NCBI GenBank assembly: GCA_030803735.1
Contig: JAURUC010000001.1
Span: 1-64,000 of the forward strand
Direction of reading: 5' to 3'
Source of the DNA: Actinopolyspora lacussalsi
GTDB taxonomy: Bacteria > Actinomycetota > Actinomycetes > Mycobacteriales > Pseudonocardiaceae
Length of the DNA: 64,000 nt
Under the pieces are notes generated by a model. That model ran no database searches. It saw only the letters and a program-made list of their open reading frames with translations, and was not told the origin of the DNA. Below are positions 1 to 7,830 of this stretch, piece by piece. The first letter of the stretch is position 1, and each line of letters begins with the position of its first letter. The position numbers were made by a program, and so were the translations under genes.

Positions 1-2
1 CC

Positions 3-734
3 CCGGCGGGCGAGGCGCTGCTGGAACCGGCACGGCAGGTGATGCGTGACTTCAGCACGGCCACCGACTCGGTGCGCAGGGTACTGGGACTCGCGGGCGG
101 CAGGCTGGACATCGTCGCCCAGACCACTCTGGCCGTGGATCCGCTGGCCGATCTGGTCGGTTCGTTCCTGCGCGTGCATCCGAAGGTGGCCGTGCGCATC
201 ACGGATCCCGAGCTGGGATCCGATGTCACGGCCGCCGTACGGGCGGGCGAGTGCGAGCTCGGCATGGTCGACTCGACCGAGGAGACGGTGGACGATCTCG
301 GCAGCATGGTGTTGCCGGGGCGGGAGTTCCTGGCAGTGCTGCCCGCTTCGGCCGATCCGGGACGTTCCGCGCTGACGCCCGCCGACCTCGCCGCGCTGGA
401 CTGGGTCAGCACTCCGAAGGGAACCGCCCCCCGCGAGGTCATCGAGAACACCGTGGGAACCCAGGGCAGCAGTCCGCACGTGGCGGTCGAGACCGCCCAC
501 CAGGCGATGATCGTGCCCAGCGTGCTGGCCGGAGCGGGGGCCACGCTGCTGCCCGCGTCGATGGCCCGGGAGGCCGCCGAGCGCGGCGCGGTGACCGTCT
601 CGCTGCGGCCCCGGGTGATCCGGCGCGGGGTGCTCTTCTGGCGCCGGGGTCCGCTGTCGCCCTCGGCGGCGGAGTTCGTGAGCCTGGTGGAGGAACTCGT
701 GCGACGTGGGCCGGGATACCGCTTCCGGGAGTAG
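3..734 (+). CDS. LysR-family transcriptional regulator, effector-binding part (5' truncated by window edge)
   Basis: The reading frame is open from the first bases of the window, so the gene starts upstream and its DNA-binding helix-turn-helix is not visible. The first residues (PAGEALLEPARQV) match the linker that follows the HTH in LysR regulators. The rest (about 230 residues) has the periplasmic-binding-protein-like fold expected of the effector domain, with typical segments such as LADLVGSFLRVHP and an AGAGATLLP stretch near the C-terminus. The inducer and target genes cannot be told. The next gene on the same strand, a BCCT transporter, lies about 440 bp downstream and need not be its target. 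Identity as a LysR-type regulator is fairly secure; a specific function is not. Confidence 0.8.
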   Translation, partial: PAGEALLEPARQVMRDFSTATDSVRRVLGLAGGRLDIVAQTTLAVDPLADLVGSFLRVHPKVAVRITDPELGSDVTAAVRAGECELGMVDSTEETVDDLGSMVLPGREFLAVLPASADPGRSALTPADLAALDWVSTPKGTAPREVIENTVGTQGSSPHVAVETAHQAMIVPSVLAGAGATLLPASMAREAAERGAVTVSLRPRVIRRGVLFWRRGPLSPSAAEFVSLVEELVRRGPGYRFRE

Positions 735-1178
735 TTGGCCTGGTGCGGGACGCGGACCAACGGCCCTCGTTCCTCGCGCACCGCGGAGCGGTACGGATCG
801 TTCCCGCCTCGAAAGACGAGACGATTCGGTTCGGAATCGTCTCTTTCGGAAACCGAGAGGATCGATGAAATGAGGGTTTTTTCGAAACCTGTCTCGGTTG
901 GCTCGGTGAAATCGTTGAATGGTGGGGAAGCGACTGTCGATTCTGATACGGAAGGATATTCTGGTAATTCTCGTCGTGTTTGTTCGTCGGTGGGCGACAC
1001 CGGGAGCGGAAGGGAGGTTGTGCTCGATTATGCTCACATCGGATTCCGGGTCGGCAGTGCGGGAATCGGGAGTCCTGTCGGACTCGAACTCACTGCTCGC
1101 GCGGGGTGCTGTTGCTTCAGGGGCGTTGGAATCGCCCGCCTTGTCCGCATGTATCCAATCTTATAGATAGTGGTTTCC
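735..1178. other. Intergenic region before the BCCT gene
   Basis: About 440 bp without a convincing gene. Short open frames exist, but they lack a good ribosome binding site and have codon use unlike the neighbours. GC content falls towards the right end, as expected for a promoter region. It holds the inverted repeat at 818-843. No clear -10/-35 pair could be fixed. Confidence 0.5.
818..843. repeat. 10-bp perfect inverted repeat (hairpin or operator)
   Basis: GAGACGATTC (818-827) and GAATCGTCTC (834-843) are perfect complements around a 6-base loop. After a 3-base bulge on the left arm the pairing continues with GAAA/TTTC. It lies 84 bp after the LysR gene. There is no following T-run, so it may be a weak terminator or a protein-binding palindrome for the transporter promoter. 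Confidence 0.5.
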
Positions 1179-2813
1179 ATGCAAACGTTAAAAACGAATC
1201 GGTCCGGGATCGGAGTCGTTTTCTTCGTCTCCGTCGCGCTCACGGCGCTGGTAGTCCTGTGGGGCGCGGTGGCGCCGAAGAACTTCGGGGCCGTCACCAA
1301 TCGGCTTCTCGGCTACGTGGTCTCGGATCTGAGCTGGTTCTTCCTGCTCGCGGCGAACGTGTTCCTGGTATTCGTGATCTACCTGGCGCTGAGCAGGTAC
1401 GGCAGGATCAAACTCGGGAAGAAGAACGACAGCCCCGATTTCGGTCGGCTGTCCTGGTTCGCCATGATGTTTCAGGCGGGCATGGGTCCCTCCATCATCT
1501 TCTGGGGCCTGGCCGAACCGCTGTCGCACTATGTCAACGTGCCGTTCGGTCTTGCCGAGCCCGGTTCGGATGAGGCCGCCGGGGTGGCAGTGCAGTACTC
1601 CTTTTTCCACTGGGCGTTGCACCCTTGGGCGATCTACGCCACCGTCGGCCTGGCCGTGGCTTACTTCACCCACCGCAAAGGTGAGAAGGCGCTGGTGAGC
1701 GCCATTTTCCGACCCTTGTTGGGCGACCGCGTCGACGGTCCGGTGGGAAAGACGATCGACATCCTGGCGGTACTGGCGGTCGTGTTCGGTATCGCCGTGG
1801 CCCTCGGGCAGGCCGGACTGCAGCTGACGGCGGGGCTCGGTCAGACGTTCGGGTTGCCCACTGTGATGCTGGTGCACCTCGTGGTCCTCGGCCTCACCAC
1901 GGCGGCGTTCATGGTGTCGGCGACGACGCGGATCGAGCACGGCATCAAGTGGCTCGCCAACATCAGCATGCTCATCGCGCCGCTGCTGCTGGTCTTCTAC
2001 TTCGTCGTCGGACCGACCGTCACACAGCTCAACGTCCTCACCGAAGGCATCGGTGACTACCTGTCCAACATAGTCCCGATGAGCTTCCGGCTGGACGCGT
2101 TCGATCCGAACACGGATTGGTTGGGGAGCTGGACCGTTTTCTACTGGTCCTGGTGGATCGCCTGGGCCCCGTACGTGGGAATGTTCATGGCGCGAATCTC
2201 CCGCGGACGAAGCATCCGCGAGTTCGTCGGGGCAACCGTCCTCGGCCCCAGTGTCGTCAGCATAATCTGGATCGCCGTGTTCGGTGGAGCGGCGCTGCGG
2301 CTGGCTCGCGACGGGCAGGCCTCCGCCATCGCCGAGACCGTGGCCCAGAGCCCGGCCGCGGGGATGTTCGTCTTCATCCAGCAGTACCCACTACCCATTC
2401 TCCTGTCGATCATCACGCTGGTGGTGCTGTGGGTGTTCTTCGTCGCCAGTGCCGACTCCGGCACCGTGGTGTTGGGTGAACTCTCCACAGGCGGCTCCCC
2501 GAACCCCAGGGTCTGGGTTCGAGTTCTCTGGGGACTCCTGCTGGCGGGTGTCGCGGCGGTCCTGCTGGTCTCCGGTGGCCTCGGTGCGCTGCAGAAGGCC
2601 TCGGTGCTCACCGGGACACCGTTCGCGATCCTCCTGATCGGAATCTGCGTGTCCTTCTACAAGACCCTGTCCAGGGAGCACGTTCCTCCCGCGGTGGAAC
2701 CCTCGTACAGCCGAGCTACCGAGTCCGGGGGCAGCGACTCCGAGGGCAGCGACTCCGGGGGCAGGAGGATCGGACGCGAGGAACATTCCGACGAGCGAGT
2801 GCACCTTCCGTGA
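1179..2813 (+). CDS. BCCT-family osmolyte/betaine-type transporter
   Basis: A 544-residue multi-pass membrane protein of the betaine/choline/carnitine transporter family, which imports quaternary ammonium or related compatible solutes, usually with Na+ or H+. The glycine-rich segment of the first core helix is seen near residue 100 (AGMGPSIIFWGLAEP). The tryptophan-rich substrate-box segments are FFHWALHPWA (about residue 142) and WSWWIAWAPYVGMF (about 322). The usual GMGIG-type motif is changed to GMGPS, so ion coupling or substrate may be unusual. The C-terminal tail is short, acidic and serine/glycine-rich. ATG at 1179 was chosen; an in-frame GTG at 1170 is possible, and neither has a strong ribosome binding site. 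The exact substrate cannot be inferred. Confidence 0.9.
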   Translation: MQTLKTNRSGIGVVFFVSVALTALVVLWGAVAPKNFGAVTNRLLGYVVSDLSWFFLLAANVFLVFVIYLALSRYGRIKLGKKNDSPDFGRLSWFAMMFQAGMGPSIIFWGLAEPLSHYVNVPFGLAEPGSDEAAGVAVQYSFFHWALHPWAIYATVGLAVAYFTHRKGEKALVSAIFRPLLGDRVDGPVGKTIDILAVLAVVFGIAVALGQAGLQLTAGLGQTFGLPTVMLVHLVVLGLTTAAFMVSATTRIEHGIKWLANISMLIAPLLLVFYFVVGPTVTQLNVLTEGIGDYLSNIVPMSFRLDAFDPNTDWLGSWTVFYWSWWIAWAPYVGMFMARISRGRSIREFVGATVLGPSVVSIIWIAVFGGAALRLARDGQASAIAETVAQSPAAGMFVFIQQYPLPILLSIITLVVLWVFFVASADSGTVVLGELSTGGSPNPRVWVRVLWGLLLAGVAAVLLVSGGLGALQKASVLTGTPFAILLIGICVSFYKTLSREHVPPAVEPSYSRATESGGSDSEGSDSGGRRIGREEHSDERVHLP

Positions 2814-3071
2814 CCGCCACGGGTGATCACGGCTACCCGGATGTTCGGATCCGGTGCCGGTGTAGCTGGAACGGTTCGTCACCTCGGTAACCGTGTATTT
2901 CGGACCAGGGTCACCGTGCTCGGATTGGTGGCGTGTGTGCTGTGGGCCGAGGAGACAGCGGGCAGGTCGTCGGCAGCGGCCGGCGTGTGCATTTCCCTCC
3001 CCGCGGCTCCGACGCATGGGTCACCACGCCGAGTCGGTCGCCACGTGGCCCTCGGCGCTTCGCGCCGTTGT
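2814..3071. other. Convergent intergenic region
   Basis: The space between the BCCT gene and the end of the RamB-type gene has no supported gene. Open frames crossing it run antisense into the regulator and look like high-GC shadows. The terminator at 3072-3110 is its only clear feature. Confidence 0.5.
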
Positions 3072-3110
3072 GGACGCTCCTCCCGCAGGCCGCGGGAGGA
3101 GCGTCCTTTT
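3072..3110 (+). terminator. Intrinsic terminator between convergent genes
   Basis: A perfect 15-bp stem, GGACGCTCCTCCCGC (3072-3086) with GCGGGAGGAGCGTCC (3092-3106), has a 5-base loop and is followed by TTTT on the plus strand. It sits between the BCCT gene (plus) and the RamB-type gene (minus, ending at 3139), and can end transcription from the left. Confidence 0.8.
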
Positions 3111-3138
3111 CCCGGCACGCCGTTTCCGGAACCTGGGT

Positions 3139-4614
3139 TCAACCCTGGTGGGTTTCCAGGAACGAGTAGACGTCGGCCTCGTCCACCCCGGGGAAGGTGT
3201 CGGAGGGCAGCGCCGACAGCACGTGGGAGTGCGCCCGGGCCGACGGCCAGACCATGCCCTGCCACCGATTGGCCAGTTCCGCGGGCGGGCGTTGGCAGCA
3301 CTCGCCGTTCGGGCAGCCCGACTTGGAGTGGTTCGTGGTCTCACGACCCCGGAACCACCGGGACTCGGTGTAGGGAACGCCGAGCGTGATGGCGAAGTCG
3401 CGTCCCCTGCTCGGATCGACGTGCGCCACACACCAGTGGGTGGCACCGGGTTTGTCGGTGTACTGGTAGTGGGTGGAGTAGCGGTCCGCGGAGGCGAACA
3501 CCTGCCGCCCGGCCCAGTACCGACACATCCGCTGCCCCTCGATCGCCCCGGTGGGGTCGGCGGGGAACTCCAGCCCGTCGTTGGCGTATGCCTTGTAGAT
3601 GATCCCGGTCTCGTCGTTGCGCACGAAGTGGCAGACCAGATCCAGGTACTGCGTGGCGAGGTTGGTGAACCGGTGGGCGGCCATCTCGTAGGAGACCGAG
3701 AACACGTCACGCAGGTCCTCCACGGCCAGATCCCGGTCCGCTTTGGCCTGGCGCAGGTAGCTCACCGCGGCGCTCTCGGGGATCAGCACGGCGGCGGCGA
3801 AGTAGTTCGCCTCCACGCGCTGCCGCAGGAAGTCGGCGAAGTCGCGTGGCTGGCGGTGTCCCAGGTTCAGGTGCCCGAGGGTCTGCAGCAGGATCGTGCG
3901 GGGGCTGTGCATCCCCAGCGACTCGCGTCGCAGGAAGATCCGGTTGTGCCGCAGGTCGGTCACCGACCGCACCGAACGGGGCAGGTCGGTGACGAAGCGA
4001 AGCCCGTACCCGAGATGCGTGGCGATCGACTGGATCAGCCCTTCGGACAGCGGCCCCCCGTGGTAACCGACGCCCCGCAGGATCTCGCCCGCCGATTTCT
4101 CGATCTCGGGGAAGTAGTTGCCGTGTTCGCGCATCATGCCGCGCAGCTCCGCGTTGGCGGCCCGGGCCTCCTCGGGTGTGGCCACCCGCTTCGTCTCCCT
4201 GCGCCGTAGCTCCTCGTAGAGCGCCAACACGTGTTCCAACGCCTCGGTGGGGACCCGCTTGCCGATCTTCAGCGGTGGCACGTCCAGCTGTTGGTAGAGC
4301 GGGTCCAGCTGTGCCTGCTCCACGGCTATCTCCAGCTCGGCACGCCGGTTCGGCGGCTTCTTGGACATCAGCTCGTCCACCGAGCTGTTCAACGCCACGG
4401 CCAGCGAGCGCAGCAGCGACAGCTTCGGTTCGCGGTGCCCGTTCTCCAGCAGCGAGAGCTGCGAAGGTGCCCGATCGACCCGTTGTCCCAGTTCGGAGAG
4501 GGTCAACCCGGCCGCCTTGCGCATGTGGCGCAGTCGCTGCCCGAAGACGAGCAGGTCCTGCTCGTTGGAAAAAGTGCCGCGTTCTTCCGTCGACTCAGCC
4601 GTAAACTCCGACAT
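3139..4614 (-). CDS. ramB: RamB-type XRE regulator of acetate/short-chain fatty-acid metabolism
   Basis: A 491-residue cytoplasmic regulator. An XRE-type helix-turn-helix occupies about residues 20-80 (RLRHMRKAAGLTLSELGQRV). An IrrE/ImmA-like middle domain follows, in which the peptidase HExxH is replaced by HLNLGH near residue 245. The cysteine-containing C-terminal domain (CPNGECC near 434) is typical of short-chain fatty-acyl regulators. In Corynebacterium and Mycobacterium, RamB controls isocitrate lyase; here the gene is divergent from isocitrate lyase with about 115 bp between them, the same arrangement. ATG at 4614 was preferred over an in-frame GTG at 4623. An acyl-CoA or acetate-derived ligand is likely but not visible. 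The palindrome in the shared promoter region is a candidate operator. Confidence 0.88.
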   Translation of the reverse strand: MSEFTAESTEERGTFSNEQDLLVFGQRLRHMRKAAGLTLSELGQRVDRAPSQLSLLENGHREPKLSLLRSLAVALNSSVDELMSKKPPNRRAELEIAVEQAQLDPLYQQLDVPPLKIGKRVPTEALEHVLALYEELRRRETKRVATPEEARAANAELRGMMREHGNYFPEIEKSAGEILRGVGYHGGPLSEGLIQSIATHLGYGLRFVTDLPRSVRSVTDLRHNRIFLRRESLGMHSPRTILLQTLGHLNLGHRQPRDFADFLRQRVEANYFAAAVLIPESAAVSYLRQAKADRDLAVEDLRDVFSVSYEMAAHRFTNLATQYLDLVCHFVRNDETGIIYKAYANDGLEFPADPTGAIEGQRMCRYWAGRQVFASADRYSTHYQYTDKPGATHWCVAHVDPSRGRDFAITLGVPYTESRWFRGRETTNHSKSGCPNGECCQRPPAELANRWQGMVWPSARAHSHVLSALPSDTFPGVDEADVYSFLETHQG

Positions 4615-4638
4615 GCAGTTCACTCTAGCAGAAAAAAT

Positions 4639-4650
4639 ACAAAATTTTGT
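4639..4650. promoter_or_regulatory. AT-rich palindrome between ramB and aceA (candidate operator)
   Basis: ACAAAATTTTGT is a perfect 12-bp palindrome in an A/T-rich island of otherwise GC-rich DNA, 25 bp upstream of the ramB start and about 80 bp upstream of aceA. RamB operators in corynebacteria are A/T-rich, so autoregulation plus control of aceA from this site is plausible. The match to the published motif was not tested. Confidence 0.5.
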
Positions 4651-4730
4651 CCGGATTGGGGCTCGTTTTTTCTTGGTCGAGTACCAACACTGGGATCAAC
4701 AGGCCGCAAGCGATCGGAAGGTGAAAAGCC

Positions 4731-6053
4731 ATGAGCCCTCAGCCCGGTACCCGTGAACAGGCCCTGCAGGCCGCCAAGGACCTGCAGCGCGACTGGGAGA
4801 CCAACCCCCGTTGGAAGGGCGTCGAGCGCACCTACTCCGCTGGTGACGTCATCCGACTCCGTGGCTCGGTGCAGGAGGACAACACCCTGGCCAGGCTGGG
4901 CGCCGAACGGCTCTGGAACCTGCTGCACGACAACGACTACATCCACGCGCTCGGTGCGCTGACCGGCAACCAGGCCGTCCAGCAGGTCCGCGCCGGACTG
5001 CAGGCCATCTACCTCTCGGGTTGGCAGGTCGCCGCCGACGCGAACCTCGCCGGTGAGACCTACCCGGACCAGAGCCTGTACCCGGCCAACTCGGTCCCGC
5101 AGGTGGTTCGGCGGATCAACAACGCGCTCAAGCGCGCCGACCAGGTCGCCTGGGCCGAGGCGCTGGACGCCGAGGCCACCGAGGTCGAGCAGGAGGACCG
5201 GCACTGGCTGGCCCCGATCGTCGCCGACGCCGAGGCCGGGTTCGGTGGTGTGCTCAACGCCTACGAGCTGATGAAGGGCATGATCCAGGCGGGCGCCGCC
5301 GGTGTGCACTGGGAGGACCAGCTCGCTTCCGAGAAGAAGTGCGGCCACCTCGGTGGCAAGGTGCTCATCCCCACCAGCCAGCACGTCAAGACCCTCAACT
5401 CCGCCCGGCTGGCCGCCGACGTCGCCGGGGTTCCCTCCCTCGTGGTCGCCCGCACCGACGCGCAGGCAGCCACCCTGTTGACCAGCGACGTCGACGAGCG
5501 TGACCAGAAGTACGTCACCGGCGAGCGCACCTCGGAGGGCTTCTACAAGGTCAACAACGGCATCGAGCCCTGCATCGACCGCGGGCTGGCCTACGCGCCG
5601 TACTCCGACCTGATCTGGATGGAGACCTCCACACCGGACCTGGACGTGGCCAAGCGGTTCGCCGAGTCCATCAAGGCCCAGTACCCCGACAAGATGCTGG
5701 CCTACAACTGCTCGCCGTCGTTCAACTGGCGCAAGAACCTCGACGACAGCACCATCGCCAAGTTCCAGCGTGAGCTCGGCCAGATGGGTTACAAGTTCCA
5801 GTTCATCACGCTGGCCGGTTTCCACGCGCTGAACTACAGCATGTTCGACCTGGCGAAGAACTACGCCTCGGAGGACATGACGGCCTACGTCGACCTGCAG
5901 GACAGGGAGTTCGCCGCGGAGAAGGACGGCTACACGGCCACCAAGCACCAGCGCGAGGCCGGAACCGGCTACTTCGACCAGATCAGCATGGCGGTCAACC
6001 CGGACTCCTCGACCACCGCGCTGGCCGGGTCCACCGAGACCGCGCAGTTCTGA
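4731..6053 (+). CDS. aceA: Isocitrate lyase
   Basis: This enzyme cleaves isocitrate to succinate and glyoxylate, the first step of the glyoxylate shunt needed for growth on acetate, fatty acids or products of branched-chain amino acid breakdown. The 440-residue length matches the bacterial ICL1 class. The catalytic signature KKCGHLGGK is at about residues 201-209, and ARTDAQAA and NCSPSFNW motifs line the active site further on. The start is supported by GGAAGGTGA about 7 bases before the ATG. The divergent RamB-type regulator indicates carbon-source control. Malate synthase is not in this window. Confidence 0.97.
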   Translation: MSPQPGTREQALQAAKDLQRDWETNPRWKGVERTYSAGDVIRLRGSVQEDNTLARLGAERLWNLLHDNDYIHALGALTGNQAVQQVRAGLQAIYLSGWQVAADANLAGETYPDQSLYPANSVPQVVRRINNALKRADQVAWAEALDAEATEVEQEDRHWLAPIVADAEAGFGGVLNAYELMKGMIQAGAAGVHWEDQLASEKKCGHLGGKVLIPTSQHVKTLNSARLAADVAGVPSLVVARTDAQAATLLTSDVDERDQKYVTGERTSEGFYKVNNGIEPCIDRGLAYAPYSDLIWMETSTPDLDVAKRFAESIKAQYPDKMLAYNCSPSFNWRKNLDDSTIAKFQRELGQMGYKFQFITLAGFHALNYSMFDLAKNYASEDMTAYVDLQDREFAAEKDGYTATKHQREAGTGYFDQISMAVNPDSSTTALAGSTETAQF

Positions 6054-6503
6054 GGGAGCCCTACCGGGCCGGTCGTCGGCTGGTTTCCCGAACCTTCCGG
6101 CCACCGCTCGGGCAGGCCCGACGTCGGGTGGCTGTGCCGCGGCCCGTGGTGAGCCGCGGTACGGCACGAGACCCCTTCCGCCGCGACCCGGTGAGGCGCC
6201 TTCCGGTTCTCGCGGCGGAGGGCGACGACAGTGAGCGCCGTACTCCTGCGGCGGCGTTCACCAAGACGCACCAGCGGCCCTGTGGCGGGGTGTGATGATC
6301 GCGATGGTGCGAGTGGGCGGGAACCCGGATCGGTGGGTTCCCGCCCATGCTTGTGTGTCGGGCCCGTCGCGGTGCCCGCCGGCATCGGGTGGAGCCGGAT
6401 ACGCTCCGCGCTCCGTGCCCGACAGTCGGATCGCCGAGCGACGGTTGTCTCCCGCATCCCGAGTTGTTTTCGAATTCCGTTCGATCGGGAGTCGTGCGAC
6501 GCA
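6054..6503. other. Intergenic region between aceA and the MOSC gene
   Basis: About 450 bp with no convincing coding sequence. The right half contains a strong hairpin (6315-6346), and the last bases carry a probable -10 box for the MOSC gene. Confidence 0.5.
6315..6346. terminator. 12-bp GC-rich hairpin, probable terminator
   Basis: GGGCGGGAACCC (6315-6326) pairs perfectly with GGGTTCCCGCCC (6335-6346) across an 8-base loop. The following bases are only mildly T-rich. It is 260 bp after aceA and may end that transcript. Confidence 0.55.
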
Positions 6504-6509
6504 TAGGCT
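6504..6509 (+). promoter_or_regulatory. -10 box of a probably leaderless MOSC gene
   Basis: TAGGCT (TAnnnT pattern) ends 6 bases before the GTG start of the MOSC gene, and there is no ribosome binding site. This spacing is typical of leaderless actinobacterial transcripts. Confidence 0.5.
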
Positions 6510-6515
6510 GGCCCC

Positions 6516-7142
6516 GTGAGTCGCGTGAACGAGGTCAACCTCGCAGCCACCGCCAGCACGGGGGAGTGGACGGGACGGATCGGTGCCAGCGGGATCGACA
6601 AGCGACCGGTACGAAGGCCGGTGCGGGTCGACGTCTCGGGGGTCGAGGGGGACACGGTCTGCGACACCGACAACCACGGCCGCTGGTTCCAGGCCGTCTA
6701 CGCCTACGACATCGAGGACCTGCGGTACTGGTCCGGCGAGACCGGGCGGGAACTGCGACCGGGCAATGTCGGGGAGAACCTGACCCTGGAAGGCTGCGAC
6801 TGCGGCAACGCGGTGATCGGGGAGCGCTGGCGGATCGGTACGACCGTGCTGCGCGTGACCGGACCGCGGACTCCCTGCAGGGTTTTCGCGGGCTTCTGGG
6901 ACGTGCCGGGGCTGATCAAGCGGTTCACCGACTACGGCAGACCCGGAGCCTATCTGGCGGTGGAGCGGCCCGGTGAGATCACGGCGGGTGATGCCCGCGA
7001 GGTGCTGCACCGACCGGAGCACGGTGTGACCGTCGCCGAGCTCTTCGCCTTCCGGATGGGGCGCGCGACGCCCGAACTGGCCGAACACGTGGTGGCGGCC
7101 GAGCCCGATCTGCCCGAGTACTGGGCGGCGAAGGTTCGTTAG
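6516..7142 (+). CDS. MOSC-domain protein (YiiM-like)
   Basis: A 208-residue cytoplasmic protein of the MOSC superfamily, related to the C-terminal domain of molybdenum cofactor sulfurases and to YiiM/YuaD proteins, which handle sulfur or N-hydroxylated compounds with Mo cofactor. Seen here: an N-terminal GRIGASGIDKRPV strand typical of YiiM, the PGNVGENLTLEG segment near residue 88, and the conserved cysteine in GPRTPCRVFAGFW near residue 121. The C-terminal third is the small domain found in YiiM-type proteins. It starts with GTG just after a TAGGCT box, so it is probably leaderless and transcribed alone. The substrate is unknown. Confidence 0.85.
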   Translation: MSRVNEVNLAATASTGEWTGRIGASGIDKRPVRRPVRVDVSGVEGDTVCDTDNHGRWFQAVYAYDIEDLRYWSGETGRELRPGNVGENLTLEGCDCGNAVIGERWRIGTTVLRVTGPRTPCRVFAGFWDVPGLIKRFTDYGRPGAYLAVERPGEITAGDAREVLHRPEHGVTVAELFAFRMGRATPELAEHVVAAEPDLPEYWAAKVR

Positions 7143-7182
7143 AGGTTTCCGCCGCTTGCGGTTAGCTGTGCTGGTGCGTGGC

Positions 7183-7524
7183 TCAGATGTCGAGTGTGCG
7201 GGCGAGTGCTCGCCGCACCTCCGAGAGTTCCTCCTCGGTGGGGGCCAGTTCCGGAGCGAACCGTCGGAGATTCCGCGCGGCCACGGTGTGTACCCGCTCG
7301 GTGGCGACCCAGCTGTCGGCGGCCGCCACGTGGACGCGCTGCGACCGCTCGCTCCGTTCCTCGCCGGTCAGCGGCAGTGCGTTGACCAGCGCGCTGTTGG
7401 TCAATTCCAGGTGGAAACGCGACGAGACCACGAGAACCGGGCACTGCCCGGCCTGTTCCTCGTCGTGCACCGGATCGAGATCGACGATCCAGACGTCACC
7501 GGGACTGATCGGTTGGGCGGTCAC
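7183..7524 (-). CDS. MazF/PemK-like toxin (endoribonuclease family)
   Basis: A 113-residue protein of the MazF/PemK/CcdB fold. It starts with the characteristic PGDVWIVDLDP strand, followed by CPVLVVSSR near residue 31 and a late strand HTVAARNLRRF. Family members cut mRNA or rRNA at short sequences and are paired with an antitoxin. The GTG start at 7524 has GGGAG about 5 bases upstream on the minus strand and overlaps the stop of a small upstream frame by four bases (GTGA). No recognised antitoxin family lies next to it; the only same-strand candidate is that short frame. Family assignment is good; active toxicity is not shown. Confidence 0.8.
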   Translation of the reverse strand: MTAQPISPGDVWIVDLDPVHDEEQAGQCPVLVVSSRFHLELTNSALVNALPLTGEERSERSQRVHVAAADSWVATERVHTVAARNLRRFAPELAPTEEELSEVRRALARTLDI

Positions 7525-7640
7525 GTGAACTCCCGGATCTCCTTGCTCGGCAAGGTGGCGAACGGTTCGTGAATCGGCTCCACCGCCGGATCCTCCCCCG
7601 CTGCCGCTGCTCGCGTGTCGGCGGGGTGCCGCCGGTGCAC
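7521..7640 (-). CDS. Small ORF overlapping the MazF-like gene (candidate antitoxin or remnant)
   Basis: Reading the minus strand one frame off, a 39-codon ORF runs from a GTG at 7640 to a TGA that overlaps the toxin GTG by four bases. Its end (VEPIHEPFATLPSKEIREFT) looks like a folded acidic tail and keeps high G/C at third positions. The same frame stays open upstream to a stop near 7696, so the true start could be further out, but no ATG is present. Translational coupling to the toxin suggests an antitoxin. It resembles no family I can name, and a frameshifted remnant is the main alternative. Confidence 0.35.
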   Translation of the reverse strand: MHRRHPADTRAAAAGEDPAVEPIHEPFATLPSKEIREFT

Positions 7641-7697
7641 GTGGCGAAGTGTGCGGACTATGTGCCGCGCTTCCTTCCGGTTCGGCCGTTGACCTCA

Positions 7698-7753
7698 CAC
7701 AATCGTGTTGTGACGCAGCACACCCTGTTGTGATGTGTTGCATTGGGGCAATG
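7698..7753. promoter_or_regulatory. Repeat-rich operator/promoter region before mmsA
   Basis: TGTTGTGA occurs twice in direct orientation (7706-7713 and 7726-7733), 20 bp apart, about two helical turns. The first copy is also half of the inverted repeat CACAA-N5-TTGTG (7698-7712). A second small palindrome, CATTG-GGG-CAATG, follows at 7741-7753. The cluster lies 80-130 bp upstream of mmsA and fits binding sites for a regulator of the valine operon. Confidence 0.45.
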
Positions 7754-7830
7754 ATTGGAATACCAAAAGTTTGGCTTCCAAGCGCATAGCGGGAGTCGGC
7801 GACCGGTGCGAGGGAAGGGTGCGTAGCGGA

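Noticed and set aside
735..1166. 143-codon plus-strand ORF before the BCCT gene
   Set aside because: It begins right after the LysR stop without a ribosome binding site, has poor codon bias, and spans the hairpin and promoter region.
4620..6167. 515-codon minus-strand frame over isocitrate lyase
   Set aside because: It is the shadow of aceA: valine/leucine/glycine-rich composition, no domain and no ribosome binding site.
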